Positions 7,576-13,731 of a DNA stretch of 64,000 nt are shown here, piece by piece. Within the stretch, counting starts at the first letter, position 1. Each line of letters starts with the position of its first letter. Under the pieces are notes generated by a model. It was not told the DNA's origin. It worked only from the letters and a program-made list of their open reading frames with translations, and did not search any database. The position numbers were made by a program, and so were the translations under genes. Where the stretch lies: NCBI RefSeq assembly GCF_000409775.1, contig NZ_KE332377.1, positions 1,026,073 through 1,090,072 of the forward strand, in the 5' to 3' direction. The DNA is from Litchfieldella anticariensis FP35 = DSM 16096 (GTDB taxonomy: Bacteria > Pseudomonadota > Gammaproteobacteria > Pseudomonadales > Halomonadaceae).

Positions 7576-8331
7576 ATGACTGTACATACTCTTGAGGGCA
7601 AAGTGGTTGTTGTCGGTGCCGGGGCGAAGAACCTCGGCGGTCTCATCAGCCGCAAGATGGGAGAAGCCGGCGCCAAGGTTGTCGTTCACTATCATGGCAA
7701 CGCCACCCAGGACGATGCAGAGGCTACCGTTCAAGCGATCAAGGACGTCGGCAGTGATGCCTTTGCCATTCAAGGTGATCTAACCCAACCAGCCAATGTC
7801 ACGACCCTGTTCGAGGAAGCCAAAAGCCGCTTCGGCGGTGTCGATATCGCCGTCAATACGGTGGGCAAAGTCTTGCGCAAGCCCATCGTGGAGACTTCTG
7901 AGGAAGAGTACGACGCGATGTTCGACATCAATGCCAAGGCAGCGTACTTCTTCATCAAGGAGGCCGGTCGAACGCTCAACGACAACGGCAAGGTCATCAC
8001 CATCGTCACTTCCCTGCTGGCCGCCTTCACCGATGGCTACTCCACCTATGCCGGTGGCAAGTCTCCGGTCGAGCACTTCACCCGCGCTGCCGCGAAGGAG
8101 TTCGGAGCCCGCGGCATCTCCGTGACCGCTATAGGCCCGGGCCCCATGGACACCCCCTTCTTCTATGGCCAGGAGACGCCCGAGCGCGTCGAGTTCCACA
8201 AGTCGCAGGCCATGAATGGCGATCTGACCAAGATCGAGGATATCGAGCCCATCGTGCGCTTCCTCGCCACCGAGGGCTGGTGGATCACCGGCCAGACGAT
8301 CTTCGCTAACGGTGGCTATACCACACGCTGA
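7576..8331 (+). CDS. SDR family oxidoreductase
   Basis: A 251-residue short-chain dehydrogenase. The N-terminal Rossmann segment is VVVVGAGAKNLGGLISRKMG (a loose form of TGxxxGxG). NTVGK near residue 88 stands for the NAG motif, and YAGGK near residue 157 gives the catalytic YxxxK. It uses NAD(P)H; the substrate is unknown. The ATG at 7576 follows AAAGGAGGGCGACC, a very strong ribosome-binding site. An intrinsic terminator follows. It may be controlled by the upstream LysR gene. Confidence 0.85.
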   Translation: MTVHTLEGKVVVVGAGAKNLGGLISRKMGEAGAKVVVHYHGNATQDDAEATVQAIKDVGSDAFAIQGDLTQPANVTTLFEEAKSRFGGVDIAVNTVGKVLRKPIVETSEEEYDAMFDINAKAAYFFIKEAGRTLNDNGKVITIVTSLLAAFTDGYSTYAGGKSPVEHFTRAAAKEFGARGISVTAIGPGPMDTPFFYGQETPERVEFHKSQAMNGDLTKIEDIEPIVRFLATEGWWITGQTIFANGGYTTR

Positions 8332-8348
8332 GGGCTGCTCAGCCTCCG

Positions 8349-8372
8349 GGGCGGATAGCTTCCGCCCTTTTT
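8349..8372 (+). terminator. Intrinsic terminator of the SDR gene
   Basis: GGGCGGA-TAGCT-TCCGCCC followed at once by TTTTT, 17 nt after the stop codon: a textbook Rho-independent terminator. Confidence 0.85.
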
Positions 8373-8390
8373 GAACAGGCAAGAATATAC

Positions 8391-8465
8391 ATGCGTACAC
8401 ACATCTTCATCATTATCGGCCTGGCCATTCTGGGCGCGGCCCTGTTCGGCGTTAACGGACAACCG
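8391..8465 (+). pseudogene. N-terminal fragment of a small membrane protein
   Basis: MRTHIFIIIGLAILGAALFG begins a membrane helix, but after about 24 residues the frame runs into the antisense of the GFA gene and loses any protein-like character. It is probably a gene cut by the junction near 8465. Confidence 0.4.
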
Positions 8466-8470
8466 GCGAC

Positions 8471-8863
8471 CTACTCCTCAAAGCGACCCGTGGCGTCACG
8501 ATCGCGCTCGTATCGTTTTGTGAGCGGAAACGGCGGCAACCAGGACTCGCGCCGGACGATCCAGCTTTCGTAGGTTGGCATCAGTTGGTCAGGGGCATCC
8601 AGGGACCCCAGGTGCACTTCGATTTCGTCTGCGGTGCGTGCGAAAACGGACGAGCCACAGCGGGGACAGAAATACCGCCCCGCGTAGTCGCGTGTTTCGC
8701 CATCGATCGTCACCGCATCCTGAGGGAACACCGCGGAAGCGTAAAAAAGGGCCCCATGATGCTTGCGGCAGTCGAGGCAGTGACAAAGACCAACCCGGTA
8801 TGGGAGTCCCGACGCCACCATTCGGACGTTGCCGCAAAGGCAACCGCCCGTGAATCGGTCCAT
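8471..8863 (-). CDS. GFA family (glutathione-dependent formaldehyde-activating-like) protein
   Basis: A 130-residue zinc protein with the full GFA cysteine set: GGCLCGNVR near residue 7, CHCLDCRKHHGA near 27 and YFCPRCGSSVF near 64. The family name comes from Gfa of Paracoccus; most members are not shown to act on S-hydroxymethylglutathione, so the reaction is open. The ribosome-binding site GAGGAG supports the start. The gene lies between rearranged segments and reads with the cassette direction, but I find no attC next to it. Confidence 0.8.
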   Translation of the reverse strand: MDRFTGGCLCGNVRMVASGLPYRVGLCHCLDCRKHHGALFYASAVFPQDAVTIDGETRDYAGRYFCPRCGSSVFARTADEIEVHLGSLDAPDQLMPTYESWIVRRESWLPPFPLTKRYERDRDATGRFEE

Positions 8864-9057
8864 ACTGCGTCTCCTCTAAAATCAAGCGTTTGGAATGTTG
8901 ATAACAAATGGGCCACGACGAAGCCATTCCGCGACGCTGCGACGCTCGAGCATTTCGTTGATGGCTATCTTCCCGAGTAACGCGCCGGCGTGACCTCGCA
9001 AACGGCCATTATCGGTGGTTGTGAAAATAGCCGCTAAACGACTGCAAAGGGTTGTCA
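8864..9057. other. Short gap with a possible plus-strand C-terminal remnant
   Basis: Between 8905 and 8980 a plus-strand frame reads KWATTKPFRDAATLEHFVDG and stops after YLPE. It looks protein-like but has no start of its own. It may be the tail of a lost gene; no family is recognised. Confidence 0.25.
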
Positions 9058-9133
9058 ATTACCCCAGCCATTCCATCAGTCTCGGCGAATGTTCCTCACT
9101 CGGCCAGAAGCGGAAAACTGCAATGTTCTCATA
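9058..9133 (-). repeat. Cassette leader repeat, copy C (partial)
   Basis: CCAGCCATTCCATCAGTCTC and GGCGAATGTTCCTCACTCGG match copy A (690-735) closely. The segment then runs through GGCCAGAAGCGGAAAACTGC to CTCATATAACGC, abutting attC site 2 exactly as copies B and D abut theirs. Confidence 0.6.
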
Positions 9134-9188
9134 TAACGCCGGAAATCAGCGGCGCCGGTACAGCGTCCGCTGGATTGACTTGTTAGGC
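9134..9188 (-). other. attC recombination site 2
   Basis: A compact attC of about 55 bp: outer TAACGCC and GTTAGGC cores, inner arms AATCAGCGGCGC and GCGTCCGCTGGATT that pair except for two extra bases, the extrahelical-base pattern that sets attC strand choice. The stop codon of the small membrane protein lies inside its GTTAGGC core. Confidence 0.9.
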
Positions 9189-9404
9189 GCGTTCCCTCCT
9201 GCGCCATTTGGCAGTATACGGAAGCGCGAACAGGTACAGACCGGAAAACAACTGAAGAAAGAGTGGTGGCAGCGGCGAGTATGTCAGCCACGATGGAGGC
9301 TCGCTCGATGCCGCCGCTCTGTACACGAAGTTGGCGATGACGGTGAGCGTGAAAAAGATGGATAACCAGCGGTTACTTTGACGGATCCAGACGCTCATGT
9401 TCAT
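9183..9404 (-). CDS. Small two-helix membrane protein
   Basis: About 73 residues: MNMSVWIRQSNRWLSIFFTL begins the first helix (through VIANFV), and LPPLFLQLFSGLYLFALPY forms a second. GAGGTCGAA precedes the ATG at 9404. It lies 14 nt after the VOC gene stop and is presumably cotranscribed with it. The function is unknown. Its TAA stop is part of the attC core, showing it is the last gene of a multi-gene cassette. Confidence 0.65.
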   Translation of the reverse strand: MNMSVWIRQSNRWLSIFFTLTVIANFVYRAAASSEPPSWLTYSPLPPLFLQLFSGLYLFALPYTAKWRRRERA

Positions 9405-9418
9405 TTCGACCTCTGCGA

Positions 9419-9832
9419 TTATGGCCTTGGCCTGGCTTCGATCATTTTCCATCCATTGCCGGACGGATCACGAAAGCCTGCGTCCAGGGCACCGTAACGA
9501 TCAATAGGCTCCTGCGTGAACTCCACGCCATTCCCGCTCAGCCGTTCGTAGGCAGCACGGCAATCATCCACCACGAGCACCAGCGGTGGCATGGCACCCT
9601 TGGCCACGACTTCACACAGAGTCTGCGCCGTCGCCGCGTCATGTACCGGCGGGCCCGGCTTGAACAGTCCGAGCTGGAATGAGGGCTGCTCCGGGTGCTG
9701 CACCGTGAGCCAGCGATAGTCGCCATTGCGAACATCCGTGTGGACGCGAAACCCCAAATGCTCGACGTAGAACGCCAGCGCTTCGTCCTGATCCCGTACA
9801 TACAGGCCGACCACATTTATACCTTGAGTCAT
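9419..9832 (-). CDS. VOC family (glyoxalase/bleomycin-resistance-like) protein
   Basis: A 137-residue VOC protein built from two beta-alpha-beta-beta-beta modules: INVVGLYVRDQDEALAFYVE at the N-terminus, PPLVLVVDDCRAAYERL in the middle and DRYGALDAGFRDPSGNGWKM at the end. Such proteins bind a metal and act as dioxygenases, isomerases or drug binders; the substrate cannot be assigned. Its ATG overlaps the stop of the AraC gene by 4 bp, so the two are translationally coupled and the regulator probably controls the pair. Confidence 0.85.
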   Translation of the reverse strand: MTQGINVVGLYVRDQDEALAFYVEHLGFRVHTDVRNGDYRWLTVQHPEQPSFQLGLFKPGPPVHDAATAQTLCEVVAKGAMPPLVLVVDDCRAAYERLSGNGVEFTQEPIDRYGALDAGFRDPSGNGWKMIEARPRP

Positions 9833-10308
9833 AGTAGAACCTCCGTTGATTGGAGTTCTATTCTCTCAACTGCCTTCTTCCGCCGCTTCTCCGAAACTGC
9901 GATCTTCAGGTCTGGACGCTGAGTGGCGCGCACGATGCACTCGGGCACGTGCTCCCGCCCGTGCGGAGTCGATCGCTCGCGTGCTCGGAGATTTCCCGGG
10001 TTCTCGCCAGTGATGTCACGGAAGATGCGTCCAAAGGTACCGAGGCTCTTCCATCCAGTCTGGAACGCGATCTCTGTAATGGGGAGGTCGGTGTCGCGAA
10101 GCAACGCAACGGCTCGCTCGATGCGGCGTGTGAGCAGGTAACGGTGCGGGGGCACGCCGAAAGCGTCCTTGAACGAGCGTGCGAAGTGTGAAACCGAAAC
10201 GGCGCTCACTTGCGCCAATCGATGAATGGGCCACTCCTCATAGGACGCGCCGTCCATCCGATCTTTCGCACGAAGCAGCCGTCGCAATAGTTCAGGACTC
10301 TGGGTCAT
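9829..10308 (-). CDS. AraC-family regulator (HTH domain only)
   Basis: A 159-residue protein with the two helix-turn-helix motifs of AraC/XylS proteins at residues 25-110 (LAQVSAVSVSHFARSFKDAF, LPITEIAFQTGWKSLGTFGR). There is no ligand-binding domain before them; about 50 basic residues follow. Stand-alone HTH members often respond to stress or autoregulate. A good AAAGGAAGC site precedes the ATG. It opens the AraC-VOC-membrane protein cassette, behind leader copy D. Confidence 0.85.
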   Translation of the reverse strand: MTQSPELLRRLLRAKDRMDGASYEEWPIHRLAQVSAVSVSHFARSFKDAFGVPPHRYLLTRRIERAVALLRDTDLPITEIAFQTGWKSLGTFGRIFRDITGENPGNLRARERSTPHGREHVPECIVRATQRPDLKIAVSEKRRKKAVERIELQSTEVLL

Positions 10309-10321
10309 GCTTCCTTTCGCC

Positions 10322-10477
10322 TAACAGTGATTAGACCGCGCGCTCTGATATTGGATGAACGAGCATTCTACCTTTTCCGGCATGGCCGCTTTGGGTCGTC
10401 AGCTGCTACACCAGCTCCACCAGCGTAGCCTGAAGTTCGGCAGCCGGCCAAGAACGGACGTTCAGCGAAAGCTCATA
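10322..10477 (-). repeat. Cassette leader repeat, copy D (most complete)
   Basis: On the minus strand the segment runs from the end of attC site 3 to CTAATCACTGTTAGGC, 14 nt before the AraC start codon. It shares about 58 bp with 2 mismatches with copy F (10392-10449 versus 13673-13730, containing GCTGCTACACCAGCTCCA). GGCCGCTTTGGG and GGCCAAGAACGGAC form an imperfect inverted repeat. Its gene-side edge, GTTAGGC, has the form of an integron core site. Confidence 0.7.
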
Positions 10478-10578
10478 TAACGCTTTTGTTCAGCGGTTGC
10501 CTTTCAAAGCGATGCAGAGAAGCGGCTGTCCGGTGGATGGTCCTCAGGCCTGGAACGCACTTCAACTAATTGTTATAG
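10478..10578 (-). other. attC recombination site 3
   Basis: About 100 bp with outer cores TAACGCTTTTG and AATTGTTATAG and a partly paired interior. It overlaps the 3' end of the 10566-10994 gene. The inner arms are more diverged than at other sites, so recombination efficiency is doubtful. Confidence 0.7.
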
Positions 10579-10994
10579 CTGACATTAATGCTTAGACACC
10601 TCTCGATATTTTGCATTGCTCTATAAATTATAACCTGTTCATCAGCACGTTGCTCGTTGCCATTCCTAATCCGGTTTCCGATTTGATTCATATTCTTGGC
10701 AGCGTCCAAAACCTTCGCAGAAGACGGTAGACCATAAAGGAAAGACAATCGTGAATACCAGATGATCGACTGCCTCTTTTGGAGTAATTCTGAGGCTAGA
10801 ACGAAAAGCTCGTCTTGTGTCGACTCACTACCTTTGGCAGTGATTATCTCCCCCTGATTACGAAGAAAGAATTGAGTAACTCTCCCAAGAAGACTTCTAA
10901 ATTCAAGGATAGGCTCAATGATGAATTTGATGATTATTTGACCGAGCACATAAACAGAGACACCTGCGACTACTGTTTCAAATACAGTGCTCAT
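10566..10994 (-). CDS. Cassette protein, one N-terminal membrane helix, unknown
   Basis: A 142-residue protein with a hydrophobic N-terminus (VVAGVSVYVLGQIIIKFIIE) and a mostly helical polar remainder. The membrane segment and cytoplasmic tail (residues 20-140) are all I can assign. The ATG lies 13 nt inside the cassette after the GTTATAGGGGG boundary, with AGGGGG as ribosome-binding site. The gene is flanked by attC sites 3 and 4. It is AT-richer than the core genes, as are its array neighbours. Confidence 0.65.
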   Translation of the reverse strand: MSTVFETVVAGVSVYVLGQIIIKFIIEPILEFRSLLGRVTQFFLRNQGEIITAKGSESTQDELFVLASELLQKRQSIIWYSRLSFLYGLPSSAKVLDAAKNMNQIGNRIRNGNEQRADEQVIIYRAMQNIERCLSINVSYNN

Positions 10995-11009
10995 TACTTC
11001 AACCCCCTA

Positions 11010-11079
11010 TAACGCCGCGCTTTTCGGATAATTTGGAGCGACAGCGGAAAAGTAGTCCGACAACAGCGCTTTGTTACAC
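11010..11079 (-). other. attC recombination site 4
   Basis: A 70-bp site with outer TAACGCC and TTGTTACAC cores and inner arms GCGCTTTTCGGA and TCCGACAACAGCGC that pair around two extra bases. Confidence 0.8.
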
Positions 11080-11084
11080 GTTGC

Positions 11085-11696
11085 TTACTCACACAATGCA
11101 TCGAACTTTCGGATAAAGGCTTCTTGAAGTCTTTTATCTTGAGTGAGTTTGTTACCATATGCCTTAATGTATGCCTTTACCGCTAGTTCGAAGTCATCTC
11201 TATACACAGTTTTAGCTTGTTGAGAGATGATATCTTCTCCAGAATCCGATTTTGCCCATATTTTCCACCCATTTTTCGTCGACGCCTCGTGAAGCAACCC
11301 ACATCGAATGGATGAATAGAATTCTAAAGCCTCATCAGCTGTGAATTTGTCAGAAAATGGTTTTCTTGTGGTCAGAAATTCTACAAAACACTGTTTACTC
11401 TTGTTGTACTCGTTTTCCTGAAGATCACGATCTTTGCAATACCTATATTTTTTGCCCTGGTAACTGGACTCTAAGAACTCGATAAGGGAGCACAGCAAGG
11501 TCATAATGCTAAACCCATAACCGTCATAATTATCATGATCCTTTAACTTTTTGATCGGATCGAGATACCTAGATTGAACCCTTCCCCAAAAGAAATCCGT
11601 AAATGCCTGTCTCCAAAGCAGCTCGTCACTTGACGCTGCCAGAGCTTTACGTTCCCTTTTCCAGTCTTCAGCTGTTTTAGAGCTAGTTAGGTACAT
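11085..11696 (-). CDS. HEPN-like protein (possible RNase), cassette-borne
   Basis: A 203-residue all-helical protein. The segment YSSIRCGLLHEASTKNGWKI near residue 130 carries R-x4-H (RCGLLH), the catalytic signature of HEPN RNases, in a context like the pEK499 p136 HEPN group. HEPN proteins often act as toxins or defence nucleases cutting RNA. There is no obvious MNT antitoxin partner. The next cassette upstream encodes a barstar-like immunity protein, whose usual partner is a barnase-type RNase rather than HEPN. Family by motif and helix pattern only; moderate confidence. Confidence 0.5.
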   Translation of the reverse strand: MYLTSSKTAEDWKRERKALAASSDELLWRQAFTDFFWGRVQSRYLDPIKKLKDHDNYDGYGFSIMTLLCSLIEFLESSYQGKKYRYCKDRDLQENEYNKSKQCFVEFLTTRKPFSDKFTADEALEFYSSIRCGLLHEASTKNGWKIWAKSDSGEDIISQQAKTVYRDDFELAVKAYIKAYGNKLTQDKRLQEAFIRKFDALCE

Positions 11697-11711
11697 AGTT
11701 TACGAGACGTG

Positions 11712-11792
11712 TAACGCCCGCAGCATGCGCGGCTTTGTAGTGTAGGCGATGCCGCAATGGAAAAGACGTCGCCGTGCCTGCGATTGTTAGCA
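11712..11792 (-). other. attC recombination site 5
   Basis: About 79 bp from TAACGCCCGCAGCATGCGCG to CGCCGTGCCTGCGATTGTTAG. It belongs to the same sequence type as sites 1 and 8 (shared CGCAGCATGCGCG and GTCGCCGTGCC). It begins 16 bp upstream of the HEPN-like start codon. Confidence 0.85.
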
Positions 11793-11813
11793 CTGGTACA
11801 TGGAGCTTGATGA

Positions 11814-12136
11814 CTATTCATGCTCCAATTCAATGCCTTTGCCTGAGGGATTATCTTGCCGTAACACGACTTCACGGTCAGGGTACTCGTTCGCGCAGTC
11901 TTGCGGGCACTCAACGAAACCATCGTGTAGCTCAGGAAGAAAGTATTTAGAGCGGCCAACCCCTCAACTATGAGCTTTCTTGGCATAGATGATTGAACTT
12001 CATCTGAAGAGAAATGCCAGAATGGGTTTAGGTTGTGGCCGTAGTCCCCAGGGAAGTCGAGCTTCTGGGATACATACTCATGGAACGTTTCTTCATCTAT
12101 GATTCCCGACACATCTAATAGCAATTCGTCGTTCAT
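11814..12136 (-). pseudogene. Barstar-like immunity protein, frameshifted
   Basis: The first 60 or so residues match the barstar (barnase inhibitor) family: DVSGIIDEETFHEYVSQKLD, then FPGDYGHNLNPFWHF and PRKLIVEGLAAL. At about 11960 the frame must change: the original frame runs on as nonsense through the attC, whereas another frame reads SKYFLPELHDGFVECPQDC and stops naturally at 11814, before attC site 5. Either one base was gained or lost, or two fragments are joined. The cassette likely once made a full inhibitor of a secreted or toxin RNase. AGGAAGCT supports the ATG. Confidence 0.6.
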
Positions 12137-12150
12137 AGCTTCCTGAATGC

Positions 12151-12237
12151 TAACGCTTGCAGTTACGGCAGTTACGGCAGTTACGGCAGTTACGGAGCGC
12201 AGCGTAGTAACTGTCCGACAACCTGCACTTGTTAAAA
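12151..12237 (-). other. attC recombination site 6, enlarged by tandem repeats
   Basis: Outer TAACGCTTGCAG and CTGCACTTGTTAAAA arms pair well. The interior contains four head-to-tail copies of CAGTTACGG, unlike any other site here. The TAA stop of the 12232-12729 gene overlaps its GTTAAAA core. Confidence 0.8.
12160..12195. repeat. Four tandem 9-bp repeats within attC
   Basis: CAGTTACGG occurs four times without a gap at 12160, 12169, 12178 and 12187. The complement-like AGTAACTG at 12206-12213 could pair with any of the copies, so the hairpin could slip. Confidence 0.9.
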
Positions 12238-12729
12238 AACAGCCCCGGCCGCAGCTCCGATGACCGACACAACAGCAGGGTGCTCTAACAATTTGCGGAG
12301 CATACCTTTAGCTTCCTCTTTTTGCTCGGGTGGGAGATCAGCAGACTCTATCTTCTTCACTAAAGCCTCAAAGGAATTCACAATGTTTTGGGTGTTGTGG
12401 TCACCTACCTGAACTGATTGGGCTCCATGAATGTTGATGGTGTGGCCAGGTTTCTGCATTTCAGATTGCCCACCTTTGCGATACTTGATTTGATAGTGGG
12501 CCCCCGTGCCAGCGACGCCACGCATATAAAAGGTAGCCTCAGTGACTATGCAACGCTCGTCTTTACCGCTGGGTAGCTCGCGAAGAATTACATCACCCTC
12601 TTCTATATCCGCCTTCTCATCAAGTATGAAAATGGTCTTGCCGGGAAACGAAGCTTTGTATGGACCAATGACAGATCCATCTTGCTTTTCGATTCTAGCG
12701 TCATCCTCGAATTCTTTTAAGAGGCTCAT
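12232..12729 (-). CDS. Cassette protein with RHIM-like amyloid motif
   Basis: A 165-residue protein in three parts: an N-terminal beta-rich domain of unknown type (residues 1-85), a linker containing INIHGAQSVQVGDHNTQNIV (about 99-118), and a helical C-terminus ending HPAVVSVIGAAAGAVF. The core VQVGDHNTQ fits the [IV]Q[IV]GxxNxQ pattern of RHIM-like bacterial amyloid signalling motifs, which nucleate assembly of immune and cell-death proteins. Function is inference from the motif. AAAAGGAGAAGCT precedes the ATG and leader copy E lies 13 nt upstream. Confidence 0.55.
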   Translation of the reverse strand: MSLLKEFEDDARIEKQDGSVIGPYKASFPGKTIFILDEKADIEEGDVILRELPSGKDERCIVTEATFYMRGVAGTGAHYQIKYRKGGQSEMQKPGHTINIHGAQSVQVGDHNTQNIVNSFEALVKKIESADLPPEQKEEAKGMLRKLLEHPAVVSVIGAAAGAVF

Positions 12730-12741
12730 AGCTTCTCCTTT

Positions 12742-12866
12742 TAACAGTGATTAGACTGCCTATCTTATGATTGAATGAGCGTGCCTGCGCGTTCATTCGG
12801 GTTATACCGCACGACATTCACAGCCCAACCCCCCTGAAATTCCTATATATTAAGTATAGCTCGGCA
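12742..12866 (-). repeat. Cassette leader repeat, copy E
   Basis: It opens with TAACAGTGATTAGACTGCC (13 nt before a start codon), followed by the inverted repeat GAATGAGCG / CGCGTTCATTC, then a gene-distal part unlike copy D that ends in the TTAAGTATAGCTCGGCA motif (12850-12866). No attC is evident between here and the next gene upstream. Confidence 0.6.
12801..12828 (-). promoter_or_regulatory. Candidate promoter inside leader E
   Basis: On the minus strand TTGGGC (12823-12828) and TATAAC (12801-12806) are 16 bp apart, about 72 nt before the ATG of the RHIM-like gene. An equivalent pair with the same spacing occurs in leader G at 18375-18402. Confidence 0.45.
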
Positions 12867-12912
12867 GCCAAAAACGACTATTGCCTGTTGATTCCGCGGC
12901 GGCTCATATGTG

Positions 12913-13551
12913 TTATGCATTTACCGAAAAAACTACCTTTATAAATGGAACTATATATGTGTGGTTTTTCGTTATTGCTAGTATTGCAACAAAATACGGA
13001 ATACCAAAATCAAGGATAAGTAGCTTTACAAGTTGGCCGATATGCAATTTTTTATGGTCATTTATATACCCTCTAACTTTTGTGACTAGATTCTCAAGAT
13101 CATGGACGTATAACTTTTCGGACACCGAAGAATAGGATGACAATTCCTTTAGGGCTTCATTCTTTACGTATTCATTTTTATTAATTTTTTCATGATAGTT
13201 TTTAATGGCAAAGCACTTAACGCTTATGTCTGACAAGTTTTTTGCGGCCATTTGTACCTTTGTAAGATTTTTTGAAAGCCGCCACTGCTTTAAATCATGC
13301 CAAGAGTAGAAGGAAAAGCCAAAAAAGAAGTAAGCAACTCCTACACTCAAAGCCCCCAGCATAATGGGTTTTGATGCGTCATAATCACTAACTTGAATCC
13401 ATAAAAGTTTATTTATCGCTAGACCATCAATCGATAACAATATAGACAATGCAGATATTATCATTAAGACTGAACGATACTTCCTTGCATGCACGTCAAG
13501 TGGCTCACGAAATACTATGTCTGAAATTTTTGTATTTTCGTTAAAGTCCAT
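12913..13551 (-). CDS. Multi-pass membrane protein, unknown
   Basis: A 212-residue protein with two helices near the N-terminus (SVLMIISALSILLSIDGLAI; LGALSVGVAYFFFGFSFYSW), a polar helical middle of about 90 residues and a C-terminal hydrophobic segment (LVKLLILDFGIPYFVAILAI). Both ends and middle suggest a cytoplasmic coiled segment between membrane parts. No family is recognised. The DNA is strikingly AT-rich for this genome. It reads with the array and has leader copy F upstream, but lacks an attC of its own. Confidence 0.6.
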   Translation of the reverse strand: MDFNENTKISDIVFREPLDVHARKYRSVLMIISALSILLSIDGLAINKLLWIQVSDYDASKPIMLGALSVGVAYFFFGFSFYSWHDLKQWRLSKNLTKVQMAAKNLSDISVKCFAIKNYHEKINKNEYVKNEALKELSSYSSVSEKLYVHDLENLVTKVRGYINDHKKLHIGQLVKLLILDFGIPYFVAILAITKNHTYIVPFIKVVFSVNA

Positions 13552-13574
13552 AATCTCTCATTAGCACCTATGCA

Positions 13575-13731
13575 TAACAGTGATTAGGTTGTACGTTTAT
13601 TTATCCGAATCATCGTGCCGGTTGTGTAACACCAATGAACGGGCTGGCTGCCTTTGCCGGACCGTCCGCTTAGGGTCGTCAGCTGCTACACCAGCTCCAT
13701 CAGCGTAACCTGAAGTTCGGCAGCCGGCCGA
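13575..13731 (-). repeat. Cassette leader repeat, copy F (split by IS)
   Basis: It starts with TAACAGTGATTAGG 24 nt before the 13551 start codon and matches copy D nearly perfectly from about 13672 to 13730. It is then broken by the IS element; the remaining piece (CAGGAGCTGACGTTCAGAAT to CCTCATG) resumes at 15414 and runs into attC site 7. Confidence 0.7.
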
